From the NCBI GenBank assembly GCA_947475995.1, contig CANJNI010000010.1, positions 1-64,000 on the forward strand: DNA of 64,000 nucleotides, given 5' to 3'. Both the position numbers and the translations under genes were made by a program. Every line of letters starts with the position of its first letter. Within the stretch, counting starts at the first letter, position 1. This document shows, in pieces, positions 33,310 to 43,548 of the stretch. The notes beneath the pieces were generated by a model that was not told where the DNA came from, did not search any database, and saw only the letters and a program-made list of their open reading frames with translations. Source of the stretch: Beijerinckiaceae bacterium. GTDB lineage: Bacteria; Pseudomonadota; Alphaproteobacteria; Rhizobiales; Beijerinckiaceae.

Positions 33310-33338
33310 ATGAAAGCCGGATGACAGATATATGACAG
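33310..33338 (-). promoter_or_regulatory. PHO box with three half-sites upstream of phoU-phoB
   Basis: On the + strand ATGAAAG (33310-33316), ATGACAG (33321-33327) and ATGACAG (33332-33338) recur every 11 bases with 4-base spacers. On the minus strand this is CTGTCAT-N4-CTGTCAT, the PhoB consensus, plus a third weaker unit. It lies about 86-114 bases before the phoU ATG. Confidence 0.88.
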
Positions 33339-33367
33339 GCCGCGCTGAAGGTCATGCGTCCAATGGG

Positions 33368-34570
33368 TCAGACCTTCTCCAGCAGTAGCGCCCCGCCCTG
33401 CCCGACGCCCACACACATGGAGGCAAGCGCAAAGCGCCCGCCCGTGCGGGAGAGTTCCAGCGCCGCTGTGCCGGCGATGCGTGCCCCGGACATGCCGAGC
33501 GGATGCCCGAGCGCGATCGCCCCGCCGTTCGGATTGACGCGCGCATCGTCGTCCGCAATCCCCAGCGCGCGGGTGCAGGCCAGCACTTGTGCGGCGAAGG
33601 CCTCGTTCAGTTCCATCACGGCCAGATCCTTGACGCTGACGCCGTTCCGGCCCAGCAGCTTCTCGATGGCCGGCACAGGCCCATAGCCCATGATGCGCGG
33701 GGCAACGCCCGCCGACGCAGCCCCAACCACACGGGCGATGGGCTTCAGGCCGTATTTCTCCGCCGCCGCCCGTGAAGCCACGATCAGGGCCGCCGCGCCG
33801 TCGTTGACGCCCGACGCATTGCCGGCGGTGATCGAACCGTCCGCCTTCACAAACGGGCGAAGTTTCTGCAGCGCCTCAAGGCTGGTTGCGCGCGGATGTT
33901 CATCCTTCGATACCTCCTCGAACTTGCCGCGACCGGCAGGCGTCTGGACGGGAATGATCTCGGCCGCCAGACGGCCATTCTCCTGCGCGGCAGCGGCGCG
34001 GGATTGGGACCGGAACGCAAATGCGTCCTGCGCCTCGCGCTCGATCCTGTAATCAGCGGCGACATTCTCGGCGGTCTCGGGCATGGAATCCGTCCCGTAG
34101 GCCTGATGCATCTTCGGATTCACGAAACGCCAGCCGATGGTCGTGTCATGCACCTCGTTGGCGCGGGAGAAAGCCGCGTCGGCCTTGGGCATCACAAACG
34201 GAGCGCGGGTCATGCTCTCGACGCCGCCCGCTATGGCCAGGTCCATCTCGCCGGCCTTGATGGCGCGTGCGGCCGTCGCGACGGCTTCGAGGCCGGAGGC
34301 GCAGAGCCGGTTCACCGTCACGCCCGGAACGCCTTGCGGGATGCCCGCCAGCAGCAGCGCCATGCGCGCCACGTTGCGATTGTCCTCGCCCGCCTGATTG
34401 GCGCAGCCGAACCAGACTTCCTCGATCGCCGCCGCATCGAGCCCCGGATTGCGAGCCAGCAGCGCCTTCAGCGGAACAGCCGCCAGATCGTCCGGACGAA
34501 CGTTGGCCAGCGCGCCCGCATAGCGCCCGATGGGAGTGCGGATGAAATCGCAGATGAAAGCGTCGGCCAT
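33368..34570 (-). CDS. pcaF: 3-oxoadipyl-CoA/acetyl-CoA thiolase (PcaF-like)
   Basis: A 400-residue thiolase. The acyl-accepting C90 (NRLCASGLEAV), H356 (GHPLGMSGAR) and C386 (MCVGVGQGG) are all in place. The N-terminal segment ICDFIRTPIGRYAGALANVR and FGCANQAGEDNRNVARMALL resembles PcaF enzymes, which cleave 3-oxoadipyl-CoA to succinyl-CoA and acetyl-CoA in aromatic degradation. A general acetoacetyl-CoA thiolase is the alternative. No other pca genes are nearby. The start at ATG 34570 fits the family. Confidence 0.85.
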   Translation of the reverse strand: MADAFICDFIRTPIGRYAGALANVRPDDLAAVPLKALLARNPGLDAAAIEEVWFGCANQAGEDNRNVARMALLLAGIPQGVPGVTVNRLCASGLEAVATAARAIKAGEMDLAIAGGVESMTRAPFVMPKADAAFSRANEVHDTTIGWRFVNPKMHQAYGTDSMPETAENVAADYRIEREAQDAFAFRSQSRAAAAQENGRLAAEIIPVQTPAGRGKFEEVSKDEHPRATSLEALQKLRPFVKADGSITAGNASGVNDGAAALIVASRAAAEKYGLKPIARVVGAASAGVAPRIMGYGPVPAIEKLLGRNGVSVKDLAVMELNEAFAAQVLACTRALGIADDDARVNPNGGAIALGHPLGMSGARIAGTAALELSRTGGRFALASMCVGVGQGGALLLEKV

Positions 34571-34824
34571 GGTCGTCCCGGTCTGAAATGCGGCTCCGGC
34601 ACGCGCCGGGCTTTTGACAGGTGCATACTTGAGCACGGCGGGCTTGTCATGCCGCCATCAAAAGTCGGCGGCGCTCAATGAGTTTTCGGCATTCGGCGCC
34701 CTTCCGGGCGCAAGCCTGTTCACCAAGCGTTAACCATAACGGGAGTCAGTTCGTTAACCTCAACAAATCTTAAACGGCGTTCCGGTTTCATGGAGCTCGA
34801 TATTGCATCTGGCTCGGGCATCCC

Positions 34825-36780
34825 GTGTTCATTCATACTCATCCGGTTCTGCGTACCGCTTTGGCGGCCTGTGCGATTCTCGTTTGCGCTCCGGCCGCGC
34901 ATGCGTTTGATTTTTTTGGCCTGTTCGGCTCGTCCGAACCCGCGCCTCCGCCCCCCAGCGCCAGCGCCCTCTCCTACAGCGTGGCTTTCGAAGGGCTCGA
35001 CGCCGTCAAGGATCTCGGCGCGCTCATGCGCGATTCATCCAATGCCTGGAAACTCCGGCAGGAACCGCCGCCCAACGGCATGTCGCTGGCCCAGCGCGTC
35101 ACGGGAGATTTCCAGCGCTTGTCAGGCGCTCTTCAGGCGAGCGGCTACTATGACGGCTCGGTCAAGGTCGTGATCGCGGGCGTCACGGTTGGTCCTGATG
35201 GTTCCGGCCTCGAAGCAGCCGCAAGCGCAGCCGAAAAGCTCCGCGACCGCGACGTGGTTCCGGTTCGGATAACCGTGACGCCCGGAACGCCCTACCCACT
35301 GCGGCGCGTCAGCGTTTACGACGCGCGCACCGGCAAGCCGGTTGACCGCACATTGTTTTCGAAACGCGCGTTCGAATATGACGACGACGCGCCTGCCCGC
35401 GCCTCAACGCTGGTGTCGCTTCAGACGCAATGGCTCGACGAGCTGCGCGGCAAGTCTTATCCGCTTGCGAAAATCCGCAATACCTCCGCGACGGTCGATC
35501 ATGACGCCCGCGCAGTCGATGCATCCGTGACGGTTGATCCGGGCCCGCGCGCCGGCATCGGGCTGGTCAACATCAATACGCCGCCCGGCATCCATGAACA
35601 GATCATCCGCTCGTACATGTATGTCGACGAAGGCGAGGACTATTCGCCCGAAAAGCTTGCCGCCATGCGGAAATCCATCAGCCGCATCGAGGCAATCGGC
35701 TCCGTGCGCGTCGAGGATGGCGAAAGGCTGGATGCAAAAGGCAACCTGCCGCTGCTCGTGACGATCAGCGATCGAAAGCCGCATGCGGTGGGAGCATCCG
35801 CACAATACTCGACGACCGACGGCCCTTCAATTCGCGCCTACTGGGTCGATCGAAACCTGTTCGGCGGCGCCGAGCGCCTGCGTGTCGACGCGATCGCCGG
35901 CTTCGCGCCCGGCGTAGGCGGAACCCTGAAATCCCCCCAGCTGAACGACGTGATCGGCGGGCTAAAGGCGAGCTTCATCAAGCCCGCGCTCGGCGGAACC
36001 CGCAACGACCTTCTGCTCGACGCCGCGCTCATGCGCGAAAAGAACGATTTCTATCAGGCCGAATATGGAAATATATCGGCCCAGATCCGCCATCGCTTTT
36101 CAGACCGGTTTTCGATTCAGGGCGGCGTGCTGGCCGAGCGCGGTCACTGGGACGACGTTTTTGGCGGCCATAATTATTCGCTGATCGGCCTGCCTGTCTC
36201 GGCAGCTTACGACTCGACCGACAATCAGCTCGCGCCCACGCAGGGCATCCGGGCGACAGCAACCACGACTCCCTACTTCAACGTGCTGCCGCAGGGCGTC
36301 GGCATGATCGTCTCGAAGGCGCAGGTTTCAGCCTACAAGGCTTTGGATGACGAAGCGCGCTACATCATCGCGGGTCGCGTCGCGGCCGGCTCCATCGCCG
36401 GGCAGACAATTCAGAACGTGCCTGCGAGCCTGCGTTTCTTCGCGGGCGGCGGAGGTTCGGTGCGCGGCTATGCCTATCGTTCGCTCAGCCCGGTCGGGCC
36501 CACCGGCGCCTATGTGGGCGGCCGCAGCCTCTTCGAAGGTTCACTCGAAGCGCGCGTGAAGGTCACAGACTCGATCGGCATCGTTCCTTTTGTTGATGTC
36601 GGGCAGGCCTTCAACCAGTCATGGCCCGATTTCCGCGCTCCGACACGCGCCTCCGTGGGGCTCGGACTTCGCTACTACACCGGGATCGGACCGGTGCGGA
36701 TCGACCTCGCCACGCCGCTCAATCCGCCCAAAGGTGCAGCGCATTTCGCAGTGACGATCGGAATCGGGGAGGCGTTCTGA
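34825..36780 (+). CDS. tamA: Outer-membrane assembly protein TamA (BamA/Omp85 family)
   Basis: A 651-residue outer-membrane protein with a signal peptide (about 1-27, ending AHAF). POTRA domains follow (about 45-300), then an Omp85 barrel to the C-terminus (about 325-651). The VRGYAYRSLSP motif, typical of the Omp85 L6 loop, and the terminal FAVTIGIGEAF beta-signal are visible. With TamB it inserts outer-membrane and autotransporter proteins or helps lipid transport. The start is GTG 34825. Its stop overlaps the tamB start. Confidence 0.9.
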   Translation: MFIHTHPVLRTALAACAILVCAPAAHAFDFFGLFGSSEPAPPPPSASALSYSVAFEGLDAVKDLGALMRDSSNAWKLRQEPPPNGMSLAQRVTGDFQRLSGALQASGYYDGSVKVVIAGVTVGPDGSGLEAAASAAEKLRDRDVVPVRITVTPGTPYPLRRVSVYDARTGKPVDRTLFSKRAFEYDDDAPARASTLVSLQTQWLDELRGKSYPLAKIRNTSATVDHDARAVDASVTVDPGPRAGIGLVNINTPPGIHEQIIRSYMYVDEGEDYSPEKLAAMRKSISRIEAIGSVRVEDGERLDAKGNLPLLVTISDRKPHAVGASAQYSTTDGPSIRAYWVDRNLFGGAERLRVDAIAGFAPGVGGTLKSPQLNDVIGGLKASFIKPALGGTRNDLLLDAALMREKNDFYQAEYGNISAQIRHRFSDRFSIQGGVLAERGHWDDVFGGHNYSLIGLPVSAAYDSTDNQLAPTQGIRATATTTPYFNVLPQGVGMIVSKAQVSAYKALDDEARYIIAGRVAAGSIAGQTIQNVPASLRFFAGGGGSVRGYAYRSLSPVGPTGAYVGGRSLFEGSLEARVKVTDSIGIVPFVDVGQAFNQSWPDFRAPTRASVGLGLRYYTGIGPVRIDLATPLNPPKGAAHFAVTIGIGEAF

Positions 36781-39700
36781 TGAAGCCGCGCGCACGCAAG
36801 ACTTTGCTCGGTCTGACGCTTCCTGTTTCGGCGGCATCGGGCCTCATCTGGCTGAACAGCGAAACAGGATCAGACTGGTTGGCTCGGCAGATATCGTCTG
36901 CTGCGTCCTCGACCGAGATGACGATCAACATCGGCGCGATCGAGAATCCCCTGTCGTCGCGCATCGCCATCCGGGATGTGACGCTCGGCGACGCGAAGGG
37001 CGTGTGGCTGCGCATCGACCACATTGCGATTGACTGGTCGCGCCTCGCGCTTCTGCGCGGCGTCGCCCGGATCGACAGGCTTCAGGTGGATCATGTGTCG
37101 CTGCTGCGCGCGCCGCCGAAATCGCCGCAGGACTCAGCAAACGATCAGCCCTTGATTCCACGCCTGCCGGTCGATTTGCAACTGAACGAATTCTCTGTTG
37201 CGAAAATGGAGATCGCCGAGCCCGTCATGGGCGTGACGGCGCATTTCAATGCGCGCGGGGTCGCGACGCTCGCCGACGGCGGCGCAGCCGTGAAGCTCGT
37301 TATCGAACGCTCCGATGCGCCGGGCTCGGTTCAACTCGATGCACGAATTCCCGCGCGCCTCGCGGACGCAAGACTCGATCTGCATGTCTCCGAACCTGAA
37401 GGCGGGCTGATTGCGCGCCTCGCCTCCATCGAAAATCTTCCGGCGCTCGAATTGGATTTGAAGTCCGGCGGCGGACCCGATGACTTCAACGCACGCTTGA
37501 CCGCGAAAGGCGGCTCCTCGCTTGATGCGACGGGCGAATTGCGGATTTCGCGTGACGGAGATTCACGAAATCTCGCCCTTCAACTGGACGCTTCGATTCC
37601 CGCCCTGCTGCCACCGTCGGCTAATGCGGCATTTCCCGGCGTGACGCGCGTCACCGCACTGGCGCGCCTTGACGATAATGGCGCAGTCGACGTTCACCGG
37701 CTCGATATGTCCGGGCAAGTGCTGCAACTCGGCGTCAGCGGATCGTTGCTCAAGGACGGCCAACTGGATTTTACGGGATCGCTCAAACAGACGGGCGCAT
37801 TGGCCGACAAAACCTTTCGCGCGAAGACGCTGGACGGCGCCTTTCGCGCTGCCGGAACTCTGTTGCGTCCAGACGTCTCCTTCCAGCTTGACGGCGAAGA
37901 CATATCCACCCCGGCCGGACAGTTCGGAAGCGTCCTACTCGTGGCGCGCGCAACGCCGGACGGCGTTGCAACGCGCGACCCGCGCATCGCCGTCGAACTG
38001 GACGCGACCGGAGAGCGGCTGGCGTGGACCGACAAGGCTTACGCCGATGCCATCGGCCCCGCACTGTCAGCAACGCTGCGAGCCCGGGTCGATCTCTCGG
38101 GTCAGGCCGATGTGACCGCAGCGCGCATTGCGATCAAGGCCGGCGAAGCAAGCTTTATCGGCAAGGCCGGAATGCGTGAACTCGCGGGACGCTTGTCGCT
38201 CTCGGCGCCGAACCTCGCAGCCTTATCGAAAATGGCCGGGCGCGATCTGCGCGGAGCGCTGTCGGTGGAAACCGAACTCTCGGGTTCGCCTGCACAGCGC
38301 CGCATCGACGCAAAAGTCTCCGGAAGCGTTGCTTCGCCCCAAACCGGCTTCGCCGCAATCGACGGGCTCGCAGGCTCCAAACTGTCGCTGTCAGGCGATG
38401 TCGCATTCTCGCAGCCGAAAATGTCCTTCAACCGCTTCGTCCTCGCGGGCGAACATGCAACGATCAATCTGGATGGCCACTTCACGGCTGACGATGTCTC
38501 GCTGAAGCTGCTGGCGGACTTTCCCGAACTCGACGCCGCTGACGAGCGTCTGGAGGGTCAAGCCAAACTTTCTGCATCGCTCGATGGCCCGCTGAAGAGC
38601 GCCACTGGAAAATTGTCGCTGCAGATTGAAAGCGCAAAGGCGGCCGACAAGGCAATCCCCGCATTGACGTTACGGGCCGACGCCGCAGATGTATTCGGCG
38701 CCGCTAAAGCCACGATACATCTCGACGGAACAGTTGACGGAAAGACCGCCACAGGCCGCGTCAACATCAAACATGAGTCAGGACTGATCAGTGTCGACGA
38801 TCTCAACGTCGCCGTTGGACGAAGCTCCCTGCAAGGGTCGCTCGCGCTCGATCAGAACCGATTGGCTACCGGCTCCATCAAGATCGTCACGCCCGACCTC
38901 AACGATCTCTCCGCCTTCGCCATGAGCAGACTGGCCGGCAAACTCGACGCGCACCTGATGCTTGAGGTCGCCGCCGGCGCGCAAAATGTGACTCTTGTCG
39001 CGAAAGCCGAAGGGGTGCGGACTCCGATGGCTTCGATTGACCGGCTCGATGCGCGCTTCTCGGCGCGTGACGTTCTGCGGCGGCCTGCGCTGGACGGCAA
39101 CATCAACATCGACAATGCAAAGGTAGGGCAGGAACTCATTCCTTCCGCGCGGATCACCGCAAAGCCCTCCGGTGCGGGCGCGGCGCTCGATCTTGCGCTC
39201 GTTGCGCGCGGCTTCACCATCCAGGGCCGTGGCGAATTGATTCCGGGCGACCGTTCGGTCCTGACGATATCGTCTCTGTCCGCCAGAAAGGGCGCGCAGC
39301 AACTTGCGATCACGCGGCTTGCTACAATTGCGTTCGGCGGTGGTGGCCTCGACGTGAAGAATGTCTCTGTTTCGACAGGCGCGGGTCGCATCGAGATCGA
39401 CGGCGCCATCGGGAACTCGCTGGATCTTGTTGCGCGCTTGCGCGCGGTTCCTCTTTCCACTGCGGCGTTCGTGGACCCGGCCTTGAAACTAGACGGAACG
39501 GTTGATGCAGAAGCCCGCATCACCGGCACGGCCGCAACGCCCGCAGGCGACTGGAAACTGAATGTCTCGAAATTTGCCTCCGCCGAAACCCGTTCGCTCG
39601 GCGCGCCTCCGGTCAGCCTGAACGGGCGCGGCCGACTGAGCGGCGGGCGCACAAGCATTGACGCCGATATGGCCGTCGGACCGAAGAGCCGGATCTCCAT

Positions 39701-41054
39701 CACGGGTTCTGCGCCGCTCGATCCGGAGGGTGCCATGGATCTGGCCATAAAGGGCGTCATCGACGCAGCCCTTGCCAACACGATGCTGTCCGCCAACGGT
39801 CAAAGCCTGAAAGGACGCGCCCAACTCGATCTGCGCGTGGCGGGCCAAACCGCCTCGCCTGCCCTCGATGGAAATGTGTCTCTCGCCGAAGGAGCGTTCG
39901 ACGATCCGCTCATGGGCGTTTCCATTCGCAACATCCGTGCGCGCCTTGACGCCAAAGGCCGCGAGATTGATGTGACCTCCTTCTCGGCTGAAACGAAGAA
40001 CGGCGGCAAGATCGGATTGAGCGGACGCCTGTCGCTCGTTCCGGAAAACGATTTCCCCGGACAGTTCCGGTTGACGACACGCAATGCGCAACTCGTCGGC
40101 TCCGATACCGTGACCGCAGTGGCCGATATGGACGTGGAGATTTCCGGCGCTCTCGCGCGTTCCCCGAAAGTCGCCGGCAAGATCGTGCTTCAGGCGGTCG
40201 ACGTCGCCATTCCGGAGCGCTTGCCGGCAAATCTCAAGCCGATCCCCGGGACAACGCATATCGACGCCCGCGGCTTCGCACGCCAGATGCTCGACCTTGA
40301 ACAGAAGCAGAAGCAGAAGAAAGCTGCGTCCTCGGGAAGGAAGGCTCCGTTCGATGCAACGCTCGACCTCACGATATCGGCGCCGAGCCGGATCTTCGTG
40401 CGCGGACGCGGCATCGATGCTGAATTCGCCGGCGACCTCGCCCTGAAGGGAACCACCCAACAGCCCGTAGTGGTCGGCAGCTTCGATCTGCGTCGCGGCA
40501 AGCTCGACATGCTCACGCAGCGCATCGCCATGACGCGCGGCAAGCTCTCGTTTGTCGGCGGCATCGTACCTGAACTCGACTTTGCGGCCGAGACCGCCGC
40601 CGGCGACGTCACCGCATCGGTCAACGTGACAGGCGCAGCGGACGCGCCCTCGTTCTCGTTTTCGTCGTCGCCAGAATTGCCGCAGGATGAAGTGCTGGCG
40701 CGCCTGCTCTTCAGGAAGGCAGCCGCATCGCTCACCCCCGTTCAGGCCGTCCAGCTCGCGACAGCCATTGCACAATTCTCCGGTGCGGGCTCTGGAATCG
40801 ACGCATTCGAAAAAATGCGCCGCGCTCTCGGCGTTGACGCGCTCGATATCGACGTCTCCGGCCCAAGCGGTCCGAAGGTGGGCGCATCGCGCTATCTGAC
40901 CAGCAATGTCAGCGTCGGCGTGAAGACTGGCGCGAAGCCGGAAGAGTCTTCTGTCAACGTCGGAATTGATCTTTTCAGGGGCGTTCGGGCGCAGGCCGAG
41001 ACCAGCATGGACGGTAAATCATCCATCGGCATAGGCTTCGAGTTCGAATACTGA
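36780..41054 (+). CDS. tamB: Translocation and assembly module protein TamB
   Basis: A 1424-residue inner-membrane-anchored protein. An N-terminal anchor helix (about 8-26) precedes a very long beta-rich, repeat-like body. The C-terminal TamB (DUF490) domain shows the signatures GSFDLRRGKLDMLTQRIAMT, GKLSFVGGIVPELDF, SPELPQDEVLARLLF and ends in IGIGFEFEY. The family forms a periplasm-spanning hydrophobic groove like AsmA/VPS13 proteins. ATG 36780 shares a base with the tamA stop (TGATG), so the pair is translationally coupled. Confidence 0.92.
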   Translation: MKPRARKTLLGLTLPVSAASGLIWLNSETGSDWLARQISSAASSTEMTINIGAIENPLSSRIAIRDVTLGDAKGVWLRIDHIAIDWSRLALLRGVARIDRLQVDHVSLLRAPPKSPQDSANDQPLIPRLPVDLQLNEFSVAKMEIAEPVMGVTAHFNARGVATLADGGAAVKLVIERSDAPGSVQLDARIPARLADARLDLHVSEPEGGLIARLASIENLPALELDLKSGGGPDDFNARLTAKGGSSLDATGELRISRDGDSRNLALQLDASIPALLPPSANAAFPGVTRVTALARLDDNGAVDVHRLDMSGQVLQLGVSGSLLKDGQLDFTGSLKQTGALADKTFRAKTLDGAFRAAGTLLRPDVSFQLDGEDISTPAGQFGSVLLVARATPDGVATRDPRIAVELDATGERLAWTDKAYADAIGPALSATLRARVDLSGQADVTAARIAIKAGEASFIGKAGMRELAGRLSLSAPNLAALSKMAGRDLRGALSVETELSGSPAQRRIDAKVSGSVASPQTGFAAIDGLAGSKLSLSGDVAFSQPKMSFNRFVLAGEHATINLDGHFTADDVSLKLLADFPELDAADERLEGQAKLSASLDGPLKSATGKLSLQIESAKAADKAIPALTLRADAADVFGAAKATIHLDGTVDGKTATGRVNIKHESGLISVDDLNVAVGRSSLQGSLALDQNRLATGSIKIVTPDLNDLSAFAMSRLAGKLDAHLMLEVAAGAQNVTLVAKAEGVRTPMASIDRLDARFSARDVLRRPALDGNINIDNAKVGQELIPSARITAKPSGAGAALDLALVARGFTIQGRGELIPGDRSVLTISSLSARKGAQQLAITRLATIAFGGGGLDVKNVSVSTGAGRIEIDGAIGNSLDLVARLRAVPLSTAAFVDPALKLDGTVDAEARITGTAATPAGDWKLNVSKFASAETRSLGAPPVSLNGRGRLSGGRTSIDADMAVGPKSRISITGSAPLDPEGAMDLAIKGVIDAALANTMLSANGQSLKGRAQLDLRVAGQTASPALDGNVSLAEGAFDDPLMGVSIRNIRARLDAKGREIDVTSFSAETKNGGKIGLSGRLSLVPENDFPGQFRLTTRNAQLVGSDTVTAVADMDVEISGALARSPKVAGKIVLQAVDVAIPERLPANLKPIPGTTHIDARGFARQMLDLEQKQKQKKAASSGRKAPFDATLDLTISAPSRIFVRGRGIDAEFAGDLALKGTTQQPVVVGSFDLRRGKLDMLTQRIAMTRGKLSFVGGIVPELDFAAETAAGDVTASVNVTGAADAPSFSFSSSPELPQDEVLARLLFRKAAASLTPVQAVQLATAIAQFSGAGSGIDAFEKMRRALGVDALDIDVSGPSGPKVGASRYLTSNVSVGVKTGAKPEESSVNVGIDLFRGVRAQAETSMDGKSSIGIGFEFEY

Positions 41055-41076
41055 GATTTACACGGCTCTCTGTGCG

Positions 41077-42456
41077 TCAGCGAACACACAGAAGGTCCGC
41101 AAGCGCATCGAGCGATGGCTGGCTTTCCAGCCGATCGACAATTTCGATCAGTTGCGTCGCTCGCGCATGAGAAAGCACCGGTCCCAGCAGGTCCAGCGCC
41201 TTTGCGCGAACTTCTGAGCCCTCCATCGGATTCTCGATGGTGCCGCGCACTGAATAGACGCGCTTCTGCAGGACGCGTCCATCCGTCAGATCAGCCTCGA
41301 CAATGGCCTGACGCTGTGGCCGAAGCGCTTCGAGCTCCTCGCTGCCGATGACATCGATGCGCGCCGCGATCGCCAGCACGTCCGGATGCATGAGTTGCGC
41401 ATGGTCGTGAATCATGTCGAAGGTCAGCCGCCCGTTCGCCAGAAGCGCACCAACGAGATTGCGGATGTTGAGATCCGGCATCGTCGTCTTGTCGACAATT
41501 GTCAGGGCCGTGGTCGGCAGATGGATGCGCAGGCGCTTCAGGTTAGCGGCCCGCAACCCCTGCGGCATCAAGGCCTCGACAGCATCGAGCGCCGGTTGCA
41601 CGGGCGAGCCCACGCACCATTTCTTGATCGTCGTTCTGGCGATCTGGAAATCCGTTCCCAGTCCTTCGATGAGCGACGCCGGTTCTGCGCCGACGACGCT
41701 GAACGTACCTAGAAAATTCGGCTTGCCTGAAAACACATCGACGACGCCGGTCATGCCTGATGCGACCATCGTGACCGCAGCCGCACCGTTGCGCGCCGGC
41801 ATGCCGCCGAACACGAACGCCTTCTCGATATGATCGGCGTCGCGCCGCCAACTGCTCAGCCCCGAGGCCTGCTGCGCCGCATAGGAGAGCGCCGCGCCCG
41901 TCCGGCGCACATCGAGTCCCGCCAGTGCAGCCGCAGCGCCCGCAGCCGCAAACACGCCGCAGAAACCCGGCACCGCATGGCCGGCATTGTGAAATTTGTA
42001 TGCGCCCAGAGCGAGCGCGAAGCGCACCGCCAGATCATATCCGAGCGCCGTGGAGCGCATCAGGTCGCGCCCGCTGCGCTTCCATTTTTGAGCCGCAGCG
42101 AAAGACGCTGGCAGCACGATGCATCCGGGATGCATCGCGCCGGCCGCGCTTGAATCATCGGTTTCATCTGCGTGCGCGGACATGCCATTGGCGAGCGCGG
42201 CATTTACCGCGCTCGTCATGATCGAACTGCCCATGACCAGCGCTTCGGGCGTGCCGCCTTGCGAGGCCACATAGGAGATCGCGTGCTGCCCGGGCAGCAG
42301 GCGCGAACCCGAGACGATCGCCGCCAGCGTATCGAGAATATGCAGCTTCGCGCGCTCATCCACCTCTACAGGCAACGGACGATCAAGCGATGTCGCTATA
42401 TATTCGCAAAGCGTGCGTTCAAACGTCGGCTGCGGATGTTCGGCATGCCCCCCCAT
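41077..42456 (-). CDS. MmgE/PrpD family protein, copy A
   Basis: A 459-residue protein of the MmgE/PrpD (2-methylcitrate dehydratase, cis-aconitate decarboxylase, iminodisuccinate epimerase) fold. Family hallmarks are KLHILDTLAAIVSGS, NGMSAHADETDDSSAAGAMH with its active-site His/Asp cluster, and AALSYAAQQASGL. The specific reaction cannot be read from sequence; no prpB or prpC is nearby, so methylcitrate metabolism is not indicated. It is the last gene of a PrpD-Bug-PrpD trio, 8 bases after the binding-protein gene. Confidence 0.85.
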   Translation of the reverse strand: MGGHAEHPQPTFERTLCEYIATSLDRPLPVEVDERAKLHILDTLAAIVSGSRLLPGQHAISYVASQGGTPEALVMGSSIMTSAVNAALANGMSAHADETDDSSAAGAMHPGCIVLPASFAAAQKWKRSGRDLMRSTALGYDLAVRFALALGAYKFHNAGHAVPGFCGVFAAAGAAAALAGLDVRRTGAALSYAAQQASGLSSWRRDADHIEKAFVFGGMPARNGAAAVTMVASGMTGVVDVFSGKPNFLGTFSVVGAEPASLIEGLGTDFQIARTTIKKWCVGSPVQPALDAVEALMPQGLRAANLKRLRIHLPTTALTIVDKTTMPDLNIRNLVGALLANGRLTFDMIHDHAQLMHPDVLAIAARIDVIGSEELEALRPQRQAIVEADLTDGRVLQKRVYSVRGTIENPMEGSEVRAKALDLLGPVLSHARATQLIEIVDRLESQPSLDALADLLCVR

Positions 42457-42464
42457 GTCGATTC

Positions 42465-43532
42465 CTACTTGCCGGTGTCGTAGTACTTGCGAAGCGTCGC
42501 AACTTCATGCGGACGCACCGTCGCAACCGATCCCATGATCCGCTTGGCGTCGTCCAGCGTCGCCAGTTCGGGTCCGAAGCCTGTCGCCTTCATGTAGAAG
42601 TCGACGAATTCCGGCTCCGCGACAGCCTTCGCATAGGCATCCCGCAGGATCTGCAACTGGTCCGGCGCAACGCCCGGCGGCGTCGCCAGAATGTAGATCA
42701 TGTTGGCCACCATGTTCGTGTAGAAGTTCAGCGTGTCGAACAGGTCCCCGCTCGGCAGCTTGCCGTGGATTTCCTTGTAAAGATCAATCAGGCAGGGCGT
42801 ATCCTTGATGAAGTCAGCGCGCTGGATCTCGCCCTTGTCATCCATCGTGCAGAAATAATAGCCCGGCATCAGTTTGCCGGCGCGGATTTCCGGGCCGGAC
42901 CGGCGCACGATGGTCGCATAGGAATTGTTCAGCACGTCGATTTCGCTGCGCACCAGCGCGAGAAACGATTCCGCCCCATTGCCATAACCGCTGACCATCT
43001 TGTAGTTCGCGCCGAGAAGGTCGAGGCTCATGCGGTTCAGCATGTCCTGTGCGCCGTTGAGGCTGGTGCCGCCGACGACGAGATTTGGAACCTTCACGAT
43101 GTCGGCCGGTTTGTCGATGCGCGGCGTCACATCGCGACGGACCACGATGCCGCGCGTGTCCGCGCCTGCGCCGATGATGCCCATCTTGTCATATTGCGCC
43201 TTGAGTTCCGGCAGTTTCAGGATCTGCGCAATCGGAAACCAGATGCCGTAGTAGAGCGTCTTCGCGTCCGGCTTCGCCACTTCGTAAATATAGTTGGTGG
43301 CGTGCATGCCGCTGCCGCCCGGCATGTTCTGCACCACCACGGTCGGCTGACCCGGCAAATGGCGACCCAGATATTGCGCGATCTGACGCGCGTTCGTGTC
43401 CATCGTACCGCCCGGCCCGCTGCCCACGATGATGGTGATCTGGTTGCCTCGCGCGCCCTGCGCCTGAGCAGCGGCCGGAGCGAATGCGATGGCGGCCGCC
43501 GACAGGGCCGTCAGCAGAAAGCGATTGAACAT
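42465..43532 (-). CDS. Bug/TctC-type periplasmic binding protein 1
   Basis: A 355-residue protein with a signal peptide (about 1-24, ending AQAQG). Bug-fold signatures are ITIIVGSGPGGTMDTNARQI, VVVQNMPGGSGMHATNYIYE and LVVGGTSLNGAQDML. These receptors bind carboxylates, amides or other small acids for TctAB-type transporters. No tctA or tctB gene is present in the window, so it would act with membrane subunits encoded elsewhere or as a sensor. It lies between two MmgE/PrpD genes. Confidence 0.9.
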   Translation of the reverse strand: MFNRFLLTALSAAAIAFAPAAAQAQGARGNQITIIVGSGPGGTMDTNARQIAQYLGRHLPGQPTVVVQNMPGGSGMHATNYIYEVAKPDAKTLYYGIWFPIAQILKLPELKAQYDKMGIIGAGADTRGIVVRRDVTPRIDKPADIVKVPNLVVGGTSLNGAQDMLNRMSLDLLGANYKMVSGYGNGAESFLALVRSEIDVLNNSYATIVRRSGPEIRAGKLMPGYYFCTMDDKGEIQRADFIKDTPCLIDLYKEIHGKLPSGDLFDTLNFYTNMVANMIYILATPPGVAPDQLQILRDAYAKAVAEPEFVDFYMKATGFGPELATLDDAKRIMGSVATVRPHEVATLRKYYDTGK

Positions 43533-43548
43533 GGTTCCTCCCCCTTTT

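Noticed and set aside
39489-40775. 428-codon open frame on the minus strand
   Set aside because: Antisense to the C-terminal TamB domain, which is clearly the real gene.
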